Assembly: GCF_017094485.1 (NCBI RefSeq)
Contig: NZ_CP064786.1
Location: 186,001 to 250,000 of the forward strand
Reading direction: 5' to 3'
DNA from: Natranaeroarchaeum sulfidigenes
GTDB taxonomy: Archaea > Halobacteriota > Halobacteria > Halobacteriales > Natronoarchaeaceae
DNA length: 64,000 nucleotides
The position numbers were made by a program, and so were the translations under genes. A model generated the notes under the pieces. The model had not been told where the DNA came from and did no database searches. It saw nothing but the letters and a program-made list of their open reading frames with translations. Each line of letters opens with the position of its first letter. The first letter of the stretch is position 1. Of this stretch, positions 20,354-28,578 are shown piece by piece.

Positions 20354-21451
20354 ATGGACGACCGAATCCGAGAGCACGCCGAGGTACTGGTCGACTGGAG
20401 CGCACGCATCGAGGAGGGAGACGACGTCGTGATGGCGGTCAGCCCCGGTGCACACGAACTTGCGGTCGCGACCGCGAAGTTGCTCGGTGAGCGTGGGGCA
20501 AACCTCGTCACGACGCGGGCCTCGGGCGAGATTACACGCGCGTATCTTCGGGCACACGACGACGAGTTCGACCCAGATCCCGCCCACGAACTGGCCCTCT
20601 ACGAGAACGCCAACGTCTACCTCTCGCTTCGCGGTGGCCACAACACGGCGGCCACGGCCGACGTGCCAGCCGAGCGCCGACAGGCACACGCCAGAGCCAC
20701 CGAGGGGGTCCGCGAAGCCCGGATGGACACCGACTGGGTCTCGACCGTCCATCCCACGCGGTCGCTCGCCCAGCAGGCAGGAATGGCCTACGAGGAGTAT
20801 CAGGAGTTCGTCTACAACGCCGTCCTGCGTGACTGGGAATCGCTGGCCGAGGAGATGGATCGGATGAAGGGGCTGCTCGACGAAGGAAGCGAAGTCCGAC
20901 TCGTCTCCGCGAACACCGATCTCACGATGTCGATCGAGGGCCGAACCGCGGTCAACAGCTGTGCCTCCGTGGCGTACGACTCCCATAACCTCCCGAGCGG
21001 TGAGGTATTCACCGCCCCCTACGACACGTCGGGACACGTCGAGTTCGACGTACCGATGACGATCCACGGCAAGCGCGTCCGGGACGTCTCGCTGACGTTC
21101 GAGGACGGCGAGGTCGTCGAGTACGACGCCGCACAGAACGCTGACGTGATCGGTGACGTGCTCGATACCGACGAGGGCGCACGCCGACTCGGCGAACTCG
21201 GTATCGGGATGAACCGCGGGATCGACCGCTACACTGATAACATCCTGTTTGACGAAAAAATGGGCGACACCGTCCACCTCGCGCTCGGCCGGGCCTACGA
21301 CGCGAACCTGCCCGAGGGCGAAGCGGGCAACGACAGCGCGGTCCACGTCGACCTGATCACGTCGGTGGGCGGGGACTCACGACTGGAGATCGATGGTGAA
21401 GTCGTCCAGCGAGACGGTCAGTTCCGGTGGGAAGACGGGTTCGAGAACTAG
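20354..21451 (+). CDS. M29-family aminopeptidase
   Basis: Cytoplasmic metal-dependent exopeptidase of the AmpS/aminopeptidase T type, 365 residues. The N-terminal domain has SPGAHELAVATAKLLGERGAN; the metal-site region has NLPSGEVFTAP, NILFDEKMGDTVHLALGRAYD and NDSAVHVDLITS, which supply the Glu, His and Asp ligands of the family. All appear intact. A TATA-like GTATTTAG about 25 bases before the ATG suggests a leaderless message. Its stop shares CTAG with the stop of the convergent sufU-like gene. Confidence 0.9.
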   Translation: MDDRIREHAEVLVDWSARIEEGDDVVMAVSPGAHELAVATAKLLGERGANLVTTRASGEITRAYLRAHDDEFDPDPAHELALYENANVYLSLRGGHNTAATADVPAERRQAHARATEGVREARMDTDWVSTVHPTRSLAQQAGMAYEEYQEFVYNAVLRDWESLAEEMDRMKGLLDEGSEVRLVSANTDLTMSIEGRTAVNSCASVAYDSHNLPSGEVFTAPYDTSGHVEFDVPMTIHGKRVRDVSLTFEDGEVVEYDAAQNADVIGDVLDTDEGARRLGELGIGMNRGIDRYTDNILFDEKMGDTVHLALGRAYDANLPEGEAGNDSAVHVDLITSVGGDSRLEIDGEVVQRDGQFRWEDGFEN

Positions 21452-21867
21452 TCTTCAGTCGACGTCCGGTCGATGTCCTTCTCGCCCTGATAGATCTCGT
21501 AGCCGTCCTGTGCGACCTTCTCGGCGAGGACAGCACATTTGATCCGCATCGGGCTGATGTCGACGCCGAGCATGTCGACGATGTCGTCTCTGTCCATCTC
21601 CATCAGGTCATTGACTGATTCACCCGGCAGTTTCGACGACAGCATGCTGGCGCTGGCCTGGCTGATCGCACAGCCGTCGCCCTGGAAGGCGACGTGTTCG
21701 ATGGTCTCCTCGTCGTCGGCCAGCTTGACGTCGATTCGGATCTCGTCGCCACACATCGGGTTCTCGCCGATGTGGGTGTAGGTCGGCTCCTCGATCTCCC
21801 CGTAGTTACGCGGGTTCTTGTAGTGATCGAGGATCTGCTGGCGATACATATCTGATCCCATTCCCAT
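21448..21867 (-). CDS. sufU: SufU/NifU-like iron-sulfur scaffold protein
   Basis: Accepts sulfur from a cysteine desulfurase and helps build Fe-S clusters. With the ATG at 21867 it has 139 residues (MGMGSDMYRQQILDHYKNPRNYG). The three metal-binding Cys are present in NPMCGDEIRIDV, GDGCAISQAS and RIKCAVLAE. The insertion typical of SufU before the third Cys is short but recognisable. An upstream in-frame start at 21915 adds 16 residues with no family similarity, so it was rejected. The cysteine desulfurase sufS follows 1 kb away on the same strand, separated by the TRAM-protein gene. Confidence 0.88.
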   Translation of the reverse strand: MGMGSDMYRQQILDHYKNPRNYGEIEEPTYTHIGENPMCGDEIRIDVKLADDEETIEHVAFQGDGCAISQASASMLSSKLPGESVNDLMEMDRDDIVDMLGVDISPMRIKCAVLAEKVAQDGYEIYQGEKDIDRTSTED

Positions 21868-21954
21868 TGTTGAAAACGGATAGGCCCGTCCGGGGCAAAA
21901 GGATTCCGACGCCATCGCCGGATCGCTAGGGGTCGTTTGGGATAGATCGCCGCC

Positions 21955-22323
21955 TCAGAGCCGTTCGAGCAGCTTCCCGCTTGCGGAGGTGCCTTTCCGG
22001 TTGAACGAGAGCACGCGGACCCGAAGCATATCGGCGGGCTGTATATCGTCGGGGACGTCCTTGACGAAGATCACGAACCCTTCGACTTTGACGACCGCGT
22101 CGGTCTCCCCGCTGTGGTGTTCAGTGAGTTCCTCGACGCCGGCCTCGATAATCTCACCTTTCTCGACCGGGGCATCCCGGGCCTGTGCTTTCTCGTGGGC
22201 CCGTTTCGAGGCCCTCCTGTCGGATCCCCGTCGCGAGCGCCACCAGAGCACGCCCGCAACGCCGATGACGACCACGACGAGTACAGTCCCGAACAGCGGC
22301 GTCATCTCCGGTGGTACGTTCAT
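21955..22323 (-). CDS. Membrane-anchored TRAM-domain protein
   Basis: 122 residues: one N-terminal membrane helix (TPLFGTVLVVVVIGVAGVLWW), a basic linker (RSRRGSDRRASKRAHEK), then a C-terminal TRAM domain (DAVVKVEGFVIFVKDVPDDIQPADMLRVRVLSF), a small beta-barrel that binds RNA. Haloarchaea carry many TRAM proteins; this one would hold RNA at the membrane. A TATA-like TTTTTTAAAG lies about 25-30 bases before the ATG on the minus strand, implying a nearly leaderless message. It sits between sufU-like and sufS on the same strand; whether they are linked is unclear. Confidence 0.78.
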   Translation of the reverse strand: MNVPPEMTPLFGTVLVVVVIGVAGVLWWRSRRGSDRRASKRAHEKAQARDAPVEKGEIIEAGVEELTEHHSGETDAVVKVEGFVIFVKDVPDDIQPADMLRVRVLSFNRKGTSASGKLLERL

Positions 22324-22474
22324 TGTCCCCCTCTGTTCACTCGTCCTTTAAAAAACCCCTCGTTGCTGGCCGACGCATGTCAGACAAGCAAGGGGCTGAC
22401 ACCCCTCGAAGTGAACGCATGGGGTTCCGTAGCCAGTAAAAGTTAGATGGTTGATTGATCCCGACGCTGCTCGC

Positions 22475-23725
22475 TCACGCGAACAGCTGGCGGGCGTCGT
22501 CGATCGCATCGATCAGGATATCGATCTCCGCACGAGTGTTATAGATGTAGAAGGAAGCCCGTGCGGAGGCGGCGACACCGAGTTTGTCGTGCAGTGGCTG
22601 GGTACAGTGGTCGCCGGCACGGATGGCGACTGCCGAGTCGTTCATAATCGAGGCCAGGTCGTGCGCGTGAACTGAATCGAGATTAAAGGCAACGAGCCCG
22701 CCGCGCTCGGGGCCGGGTTCGGGGCCGTAGATCTCGATATCGTCGAACTCCGAGAGGCGGTTGTAGGCGTACTCGGCCAGCTGTTCTTCGTGTTCTTGGA
22801 CGTTTTCCATCCCAATTTCGTCGAGGTAGTCGGCTGCCTGTGCCATGGCGATGCCCTCGGCGATCAGAGGAGTTCCGGCCTCGTACTTCCAGGGCAGATC
22901 GTTCCATTTCGCGTCCTCGAAGGTGACTTTCTTGATCATGTCGCCGCCGTAGAGGAACGGTTCCATCCCTTCGAGGATCTCCTTTTTCCCATAGAGGCCA
23001 CCGATCCCTGTCGGCCCAGCCATCTTGTGACCGGAAAACGCGTAGAAGTCTGCGTCGATCGACTCGACGTCGACCGGACGCGTCGGGACGGCCTGTGCAC
23101 CGTCGACGAAAATAAACGAGTCGTGTTCGTGAGCGATATCTGCCAGTTCGGCGACGGGATTGATCGTCCCGAGCGTGTTCGAGACGTGGACGACGCTGAC
23201 CATCTGGGTGTCCTCGCCGATCAACTCGCGGGCGTGATTCATGTCGAGCCGTCCGGTCTCGTCGACACGGATGTACCGCACGTCCGCACCGGTACGCTTG
23301 GCGATCTGTTGCCAGGTGACCAGCGAGGCGTGGTGTTCCATCTCCGTGAGGACGACCTCGTCGCCGGGACCGAGTTCGTTCAATCCCCACGCGTACGCGA
23401 CGAGATTCATGCTCTCGGTGGTGTTTTTGGTGAAGATCATCTCCTCGCGCCCGCCGCTCGCGCCGATAAAGTCGGCGAGACGGTCGTGGGCCTCCTCGTA
23501 GGCGATGGAGGCCTCCTGACTGAGATGGTGGATGCCCCGGTGGACGTTTGCGTTGTACCCGCGGTAGTACTCGCCGAACACGTCGATGACCTGATTCGGC
23601 GTCTGGGTCGTCGCCGCGTTATCGAGATAGACGATCTGCTGGTCGTCGTTGACCCGCCGTTGCAGGATCGGGAAGTCCTCGCGGATCCGCTCGACGTCGA
23701 GTGGTGCAGTCTTTTGCGTTCCCAT
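22475..23725 (-). CDS. sufS: Cysteine desulfurase
   Basis: PLP enzyme that removes sulfur from cysteine for Fe-S assembly. With the ATG at 23725 (MGTQKTAPLDVERIRED) it has 416 residues. Substrate-binding region YLDNAATTQTP, PLP His in EMEHHASLV, PLP Lys in FSGHKMAGPTGIGGLYG, and the persulfide Cys in AIRAGDHCTQPLH typical of group II SufS. All catalytic residues are intact. An upstream in-frame start at 23749 adds eight residues. It is on the same strand as the sufU-like gene, its expected partner. SufBCD genes are not in the window. Confidence 0.95.
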   Translation of the reverse strand: MGTQKTAPLDVERIREDFPILQRRVNDDQQIVYLDNAATTQTPNQVIDVFGEYYRGYNANVHRGIHHLSQEASIAYEEAHDRLADFIGASGGREEMIFTKNTTESMNLVAYAWGLNELGPGDEVVLTEMEHHASLVTWQQIAKRTGADVRYIRVDETGRLDMNHARELIGEDTQMVSVVHVSNTLGTINPVAELADIAHEHDSFIFVDGAQAVPTRPVDVESIDADFYAFSGHKMAGPTGIGGLYGKKEILEGMEPFLYGGDMIKKVTFEDAKWNDLPWKYEAGTPLIAEGIAMAQAADYLDEIGMENVQEHEEQLAEYAYNRLSEFDDIEIYGPEPGPERGGLVAFNLDSVHAHDLASIMNDSAVAIRAGDHCTQPLHDKLGVAASARASFYIYNTRAEIDILIDAIDDARQLFA

Positions 23726-23868
23726 TGCTAGTCGGGAGGGTCTCCACACAAAACACTCCTTCGGTGCGACGGGGAGACGGCCACACGGAGCATGAAACGG
23801 CCTACCGTTTCTGGGCCGGAAACTATGACGCCGGTATTAATATACACCCTCTCGATACTGCAAACGAC

Positions 23869-24822
23869 ATGCCCGCTATCGAAACGAACTCGCTGAGCAA
23901 GCGCTTCGGCGATGTCGTCGCGGTCGACGACCTGTCCCTCCAGATAGACGACGGCGAAGTGTTTGGCTTCCTCGGCCCGAACGGTGCCGGGAAGTCGACG
24001 ACGATCAACATGCTGCTCGATTTTGCCAGACCGACCGGCGGCTCCGCCACGGTGCTGGGCTATGACACGCAGAAAGAGTCCCAGAAGATTCGCAAACGTG
24101 TCGGCGTTCTCCCCGAGGGGTTTGACCTCTACGAACGCCTCTCCGGGCGCAAACACATCGAGTTCGCCCAGCGTGCGAAAGGTGCGAACGGCGACCCAGT
24201 GGAGTATCTCGAACGCGTCGGTCTGGGCGGTGATCCGGCCGACAGAAACGCCGGCGACTACTCGAAGGGGATGAAACAGCGCCTGGCCTTCGGGATGGCA
24301 CTGGTCGGCGAGCCCGATCTGCTGATCATGGACGAACCCTCCAGCGGTCTCGATCCCACGGGTATTCGAGAGATGCAAGAGATCGTCCGCGAAGAAGCCG
24401 AGCGTGGCACGACCGTGTTCTTTTCGAGCCACATCCTCGATCACGTCGAGGAAGTCTGTGACCGGATCGGCGTGATGAACGAGGGCGAACTGGTCGCCGT
24501 CGGAACCCTCGACGAACTCCACGCCCGGATCGGCGGGGACGCCCACCTCGAACTCTCGGTCGACGACGTTCCGGAGCGAACTGTCGACACGCTCCCCGAC
24601 ATCGCGGGTGTTTCGGGTGCAACGGCACGCAACGGCACGCTCGATGTCACCTGTACCGAGTCGGCGGCCAAGGCGAAAGCGATCAATCACGTCGAGGATG
24701 CGGGAACGACGGTGCTCGACATCCAGGTCGAGGACCAGGATATCGACGATCTGTTCGCGGAACTCACCGGCAATGGCTCCACGCATGCGGAGGGGGATAC
24801 CCCCGAAGAGGTGGTCGCATGA
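23869..24822 (+). CDS. ABC transporter ATP-binding protein (ABC-2 exporter)
   Basis: 317 residues from the ATG at 23869 (MPAIETNSLSKRFGD). Walker A GPNGAGKST, signature YSKGMKQRLAFGMAL, Walker B LLIMDEPSSGLDP and the H-loop SSHILDHVEEV are all intact. The C-terminal 100 residues are the accessory domain common in drug- and Nod-type exporters. A clear TATA-like ATTAATATA at about 23836-23844 precedes the start by roughly 25-30 bases, which rules out the longer open frame beginning at 23701. The stop overlaps the permease start by four bases (ATGA). Confidence 0.93.
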   Translation: MPAIETNSLSKRFGDVVAVDDLSLQIDDGEVFGFLGPNGAGKSTTINMLLDFARPTGGSATVLGYDTQKESQKIRKRVGVLPEGFDLYERLSGRKHIEFAQRAKGANGDPVEYLERVGLGGDPADRNAGDYSKGMKQRLAFGMALVGEPDLLIMDEPSSGLDPTGIREMQEIVREEAERGTTVFFSSHILDHVEEVCDRIGVMNEGELVAVGTLDELHARIGGDAHLELSVDDVPERTVDTLPDIAGVSGATARNGTLDVTCTESAAKAKAINHVEDAGTTVLDIQVEDQDIDDLFAELTGNGSTHAEGDTPEEVVA

Positions 24823-25709
24823 GCGTCCCAACGGTTGCCCGCAAGGACTTCGAGGACGCCGTCCGCTCGCAGATGCTCTGGTCGATGACGGGTCTGCTGG
24901 TCGGGCTGATAGTACTCATCTACGGTGCCGTCCGATACTTCGAGGGCAGTGCACCGGCGGACGAGCTGGCGGCAATACTCGCTCTCCCGATGCAGGTAAT
25001 CGTCCCGCTCGCGGCGCTGATCGTGGGCTACATGGCCATCGTCGGCGAGCGTCGTTCGGGCAGTATCAAGATCCTGTTGAGTCTTCCACCGACGCGCGAG
25101 GACGTCGTCGCCGGAAAGCTTCTCGGGCGAGCGGGCGTCGTCGCGACCGCCGTCCTTGCTGCGTTCGCCGTCGCGCTGGTGCTCGGACTGGTGCTGTTCG
25201 GCGAAGTGGCGGTCGGTGAGCTGTTCGGCCTCGCCGTCGCGACTCTGCTGCTTGGCTTTGCCTTCGTCGGTATCGCCGTCGGCTTCTCGGCAGCTGTAGC
25301 ATCTCGCGGGCGTGCAATGGCTGGCGTCGTCGGGACGTATCTGGTCTTTCTGGGCTTCTGGGACGTCTTCGTCGGCGGTATCTACCGGTTCGCTACCGGG
25401 GCGTTCCCGCCGGGAATCATTCCGATGGACGGCCGAATCGAGCCGTGGGCGCTTGCGCTCCAGCGACTCAATCCGATGGAAGCCTACGGCGTCGTCGCCT
25501 CCGGGCTGATGGACCAGCAAGTGTTTCCGCTGACCCTGCAGTTCCCGATCGGCGTCAACGTCGTCGGGAACGAACCGCTCGAAGACGTCGTGATCGGGGA
25601 GGTTCCATTTTACCTCTCGGAGTGGTTCTCGGCGGTCGTGTTGCTCGCCTGGTTCGTCGTCCCCGTCGCGCTGGGGTATCTCCGATTTAGAAACGCGGAT
25701 CTGGGCTGA
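24819..25709 (+). CDS. ABC-2 type transporter permease
   Basis: 296 residues with six predicted membrane helices. An N-terminal MSVPTVARKDFEDAVRSQMLWSMTG is the usual cytoplasmic amphipathic segment. Helix 2 is followed by the conserved loop GERRSGSIKILLSLPPTREDVVAGKLLGRA, which couples to the ATPase. Coupled to the ATPase gene by a four-base overlap. Such pairs export drugs, polymers or lipids or maintain respiratory membrane complexes; the sequence does not tell which. Confidence 0.9.
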   Translation: MSVPTVARKDFEDAVRSQMLWSMTGLLVGLIVLIYGAVRYFEGSAPADELAAILALPMQVIVPLAALIVGYMAIVGERRSGSIKILLSLPPTREDVVAGKLLGRAGVVATAVLAAFAVALVLGLVLFGEVAVGELFGLAVATLLLGFAFVGIAVGFSAAVASRGRAMAGVVGTYLVFLGFWDVFVGGIYRFATGAFPPGIIPMDGRIEPWALALQRLNPMEAYGVVASGLMDQQVFPLTLQFPIGVNVVGNEPLEDVVIGEVPFYLSEWFSAVVLLAWFVVPVALGYLRFRNADLG

Positions 25710-25746
25710 GGGCGACGCTTAAGTTTCTGTGCGCCTGCGCTCCGGT

Positions 25747-25932
25747 ATGGTGACGAAACGTGCGCTCGGTATCAGCCTCCTCCTGCTCGGTCTCGCTTTC
25801 GTCGGCGTCTTTCATGCGCTCGCATCGCTGATTTTCGACAGCGGGCTTGGGTGGATCGGTCTCGGTCTCGCGGGGCTATCGCTGCTGGGAATCATACTCG
25901 TAAACACTGGCGGCGGATCGACGAACCGCTAG
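25747..25932 (+). CDS. Small two-helix membrane protein
   Basis: 61 residues from the ATG at 25747 (MVTKRALGISLLLLG); a GTG at 25729 would add six. Two membrane helices (about 8-28 and 36-53) and a short polar tail. It follows the ABC-2 permease by 37 bases with a TATA-like CTTAAGTTT (25719-25727) between them, so it may be transcribed on its own. Its stop shares CTAG with the convergent DUF424 gene. Family unknown to me. Confidence 0.65.
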   Translation: MVTKRALGISLLLLGLAFVGVFHALASLIFDSGLGWIGLGLAGLSLLGIILVNTGGGSTNR

Positions 25933-26222
25933 GCGAGCCGCAGAACCTGTGCGTGCAGCGTGGACTCGAGTTCGAGGACGTTCGCCTCGTCGACGTAGCC
26001 GTGCTCGATCGCCAGTTCGACCGCCTCGGTCCCGACGATGTTGGCGATCGTCGCCCGCGAGAGACTGTCGACGACAGCGTCTTCGGTGACCTCCTCCCCG
26101 CCATAGAACTCCTCGGTTACGGTAAGGGAGATATCGCCGCTCTCGTAGGTCTCGCCGAGCGTCTCCGGATCGCAGACGGTGACGAGCAGCCCCTTCTCGG
26201 TCGTGCGCTCGCTGACGATCAC
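25929..26222 (-). CDS. DUF424-family archaeal protein
   Basis: 97 residues: MIVSERTTEKGLLVTVCDPETLGETYESGDISLTV then AVVDSLSRATIANIVGTEAVELAIEHGYVDEANVLEL, the pattern of the small archaeal DUF424 family. Members are conserved among archaea and are suspected of an RNA or translation role, which is not proven. Its start overlaps the end of the TPR gene by four bases, so the two form an operon. Confidence 0.85.
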   Translation of the reverse strand: MIVSERTTEKGLLVTVCDPETLGETYESGDISLTVTEEFYGGEEVTEDAVVDSLSRATIANIVGTEAVELAIEHGYVDEANVLELESTLHAQVLRLA

Positions 26223-26974
26223 TCCCTGATCTCCTCGTCGATCATCTCCCCTTCTGCCTGTCGGCGCATGTCCTCGGCCTCCGCTGCGATCTCTTCGGCT
26301 TCGTCGTACTCGCCCAGTTCTTCGAGGGCGCGGGCTTTCTCTTCGAGCGTGACCTGATTGCGCATGCCCAGCCTGATGGCGTTATCGAGCGCGTTCAGTG
26401 CGTCTTCGGCGAGGCCGCGTTCGAGCAGGAGAAAGCCACGATTGTACCAGGCTTCGGCGAACCGCTGGTCGATCTCGACGGCGCGTTCGGCGTGTTCGAG
26501 GGCCTGCTCGCTCCGGCCGGACTCCCAGAGGGCGTACGCGAGGTTCGTCTCGGCGGTCGCGGCGTGATCGCTGCTGGCGTCCATCGAGATCGCCTCCTGA
26601 TACGCGCCGATCGCCGCGTCCCATTCTTCGAGTTCGGCGTGGGCAACACCTTTGTTTACCCACGCTTCCTGTTCGAGGCGTTCGTCCTCGGCGAAGCGGG
26701 CGGTCCGCTCGAACGTCTCCGTTGCCTGCTCGTAGCGGTTGATTCCCATGTAGTTCAGCCCGACATCGAGCAGGGCGTTCGCATCGATGTCTTCGTTCGC
26801 CGTCGTCTCCTCGTCGAGTAGATCCGGGATCACACGGGAGTCGACCGGATCGACTTTGTCCGGATCGACGTCGAGTTCGGGCGGGTCGAGATCGAACTCG
26901 TCGTACTCCCCGGAGAAGCCCTGGCCCTCCGAGAACTCGTGGTCCTCTTTCGGGTCGTCGGCTGGATCAGTCAT
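26219..26974 (-). CDS. TPR-repeat protein
   Basis: 251 residues. An acidic leader (about 1-65) precedes four to five tetratricopeptide repeats (about 70-225), for instance ALLDVGLNYMGINRYEQATETFERTA, AWVNKGVAHAELEEWDAAIGAYQEAI and AWYNRGFLLLERGLAEDALNALDNAI. TPR domains bind partner proteins; no enzyme domain or signal peptide is seen. It overlaps the downstream DUF424 gene, a pairing that hints at a shared role. Confidence 0.85.
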   Translation of the reverse strand: MTDPADDPKEDHEFSEGQGFSGEYDEFDLDPPELDVDPDKVDPVDSRVIPDLLDEETTANEDIDANALLDVGLNYMGINRYEQATETFERTARFAEDERLEQEAWVNKGVAHAELEEWDAAIGAYQEAISMDASSDHAATAETNLAYALWESGRSEQALEHAERAVEIDQRFAEAWYNRGFLLLERGLAEDALNALDNAIRLGMRNQVTLEEKARALEELGEYDEAEEIAAEAEDMRRQAEGEMIDEEIRE

Positions 26975-27267
26975 GCCAGATAGTTCGGCTGGCGCGGTGT
27001 TAAGACCTGCGTTGGCGGGCGCACGCGGAACCGGAGTTCAGGTCGTCTAGCGCTTTACTCCGTGCCAGTCGCCGCTGGCTCCTGCGGTCGTCTGGGCTTC
27101 CGGAGTGTCTTCGTCTCCCGATGCACACGCTTGCCGAATGGACGTCTCCCCCGACGTAAACGCCTATCCGGTGGGTAGGGGCCTGGGCAGCTAGCTAGTT
27201 TTGCGCGGACGACCCATACGCATCGATTGACACGGGCCCATAAGCCCCGACCTCGAATACTAGCGTT
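26975..27267 (-). other. GC-rich intergenic block with hairpins; possible RNA gene
   Basis: 293 bases without a convincing protein gene. Perfect short hairpins: GCCAG/CTGGC (27064-27079) and ACGTC/GACGT (27142-27157). A TATA-like box on the minus strand (GGCTTATGGGCCCG) lies near 27235-27248. Frames on both strands are open for about 40-50 codons but are Arg- and Pro-rich, unlike the acidic proteins here. SRP RNA and RNase P landmarks were looked for and not seen. Confidence 0.3.
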
Positions 27268-28140
27268 TTACCAATTGATTTGGTCGAGCGTATCTCTTAG
27301 ACGAGGCAGGCGCTCAGCCCCGAAGAACCGGACGTTTTCGAGTGCATGAAAGGCGTTGTAGACGCCCTGTCGCCGGTCGAAGTACCCCTCGTCGATCCCG
27401 CGGTGGCGCTGGTATTGATCGAAGAACGCATCGCTGATCTCCGGCGACCGAGCGATGTATGAAAGATCAATTTCGTCGTGGGCAAAGTAGATTGCAGGGT
27501 CAAGCACCGCCCGTACCGCTCCGTTCTGAACTACCGTATTCCCGGGATGGATGTCCCCGTGGACAAGCGCTGGCTCGTCAGGTTCAACGAGCAACTCGTC
27601 TAGACGGTCAGCAAGCGTGAGGACGCGGTCAAACGTCACTTCCGGAAGCGACCCATCGTCCCTGGCCGCGCGAGCAAATGGAAGGATGCGCTGTTCTCGA
27701 AAGAAGTCGATCCACGAGTCCGTCCACGGGTTCGACTGCAAGAACGGTCCCGAAAGCGTATCGAAAGAGAACCCATAGGCATCAGCAGTCACATCGTGCA
27801 GCGCCGCGAGATGATCTGCAAGCGCTCGTTGGGTCTGTTCATCGTACCTACCGTCACCGTCGAAATATTCCATCACCAGTAGCCCCTCTTCGACGTGTTT
27901 GACTGTAGGGACTGGCAGCTCAGTCTCCGTAGCGAGCCAGCGGAGCATCCGTGCCTCGTTGTCCAACGGGTTGTCGTCAAGTTTGGCTACCACCGGCGGA
28001 TGGTCGACACGCTCAACACGGAACACACGTCCCACTAGGCCCCCATCGAGTTCGTTTACCGATCGGATGTCGGTCCCGAGAGCGGCTTCGATACGATCCG
28101 TAATTCCATCGGCAGTGTGTAGTGGAGAATCCCCGTCCAT
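27268..28140 (-). CDS. Fructosamine/ketosamine kinase-like phosphotransferase
   Basis: 290 residues from the ATG at 28140 (MDGDSPLHTADGITD). The fold is that of the APH/fructosamine-3-kinase group: GGLVGRVFRVERVDHPPVVAKLD (ATP-binding strands and Lys), the family-typical GPFLQSNPWTDSWIDFFREQRILP, catalytic HGDIHPGNTV and metal-binding LDPAIYFAHDEIDLSYI. Such enzymes phosphorylate sugars bound to amines (deglycation) or related small substrates. An in-frame upstream start at 28170 is less likely. It is divergent from the PTS operon. An aminoglycoside-kinase-like role is the alternative. Confidence 0.85.
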   Translation of the reverse strand: MDGDSPLHTADGITDRIEAALGTDIRSVNELDGGLVGRVFRVERVDHPPVVAKLDDNPLDNEARMLRWLATETELPVPTVKHVEEGLLVMEYFDGDGRYDEQTQRALADHLAALHDVTADAYGFSFDTLSGPFLQSNPWTDSWIDFFREQRILPFARAARDDGSLPEVTFDRVLTLADRLDELLVEPDEPALVHGDIHPGNTVVQNGAVRAVLDPAIYFAHDEIDLSYIARSPEISDAFFDQYQRHRGIDEGYFDRRQGVYNAFHALENVRFFGAERLPRLRDTLDQINW

Positions 28141-28578
28141 CAACGATATCAATTGAACTCGGGGCGACAAACGTCCTCCGATTGCTTGTGAGTGCCGGTC
28201 CTACACATCATAGTGAGAGAGTAACCACGCAGAAGCCCCGAACTGAATTCAAGCTGATATGTTTTATTTCTGTCGTCAATATTAACAACAGCTGTACATT
28301 CTGAGGTATACTATTCAAAGACATCTGGGAGTAAATAATAATCCGGGATTCGGGGAGGGAAGACTGCACAGAAACAAATAAAAGTGTTTCTGTAAGATAA
28401 AGTCGGCAAATTCGAGCAACAATGCTGTTTCAGGGGTTAGGGGCCGTCTTCGCAGCCCAGATGAGTTTTTACATCAAATATATCTCTGTCCATAATATTT
28501 AGTTTCGTAATTAATCGATAGTAATGAACAATCTTCCAAAGTGTTTTAACTCTTTTACGTATATTAGTGCCCGAGGCC
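28141..28578 (+). promoter_or_regulatory. AT-rich region upstream of the PTS operon
   Basis: About 440 bases with no gene. An inverted repeat ACAGAAAC (28368-28375) / GTTTCTGT (28386-28393) stands 185 bases before ptfC. TATA-like sequence TTTTACGTATATTA lies just upstream of the start (28552-28565). The divergent kinase promoter must also lie here. A GlpR-type operator, known for Haloferax fructose genes, was not recognised. Confidence 0.45.

Noticed and set aside
22790-23731. Open frame of 313 codons on the plus strand opposite sufS
   Set aside because: Shadow of the cysteine desulfurase; no recognisable domain and no promoter.
27080-27125. B12-box-like text (AGCCCAGACGACC on the minus strand)
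   Set aside because: It needs an insertion to fit, and the other conserved cobalamin-riboswitch segments are absent.
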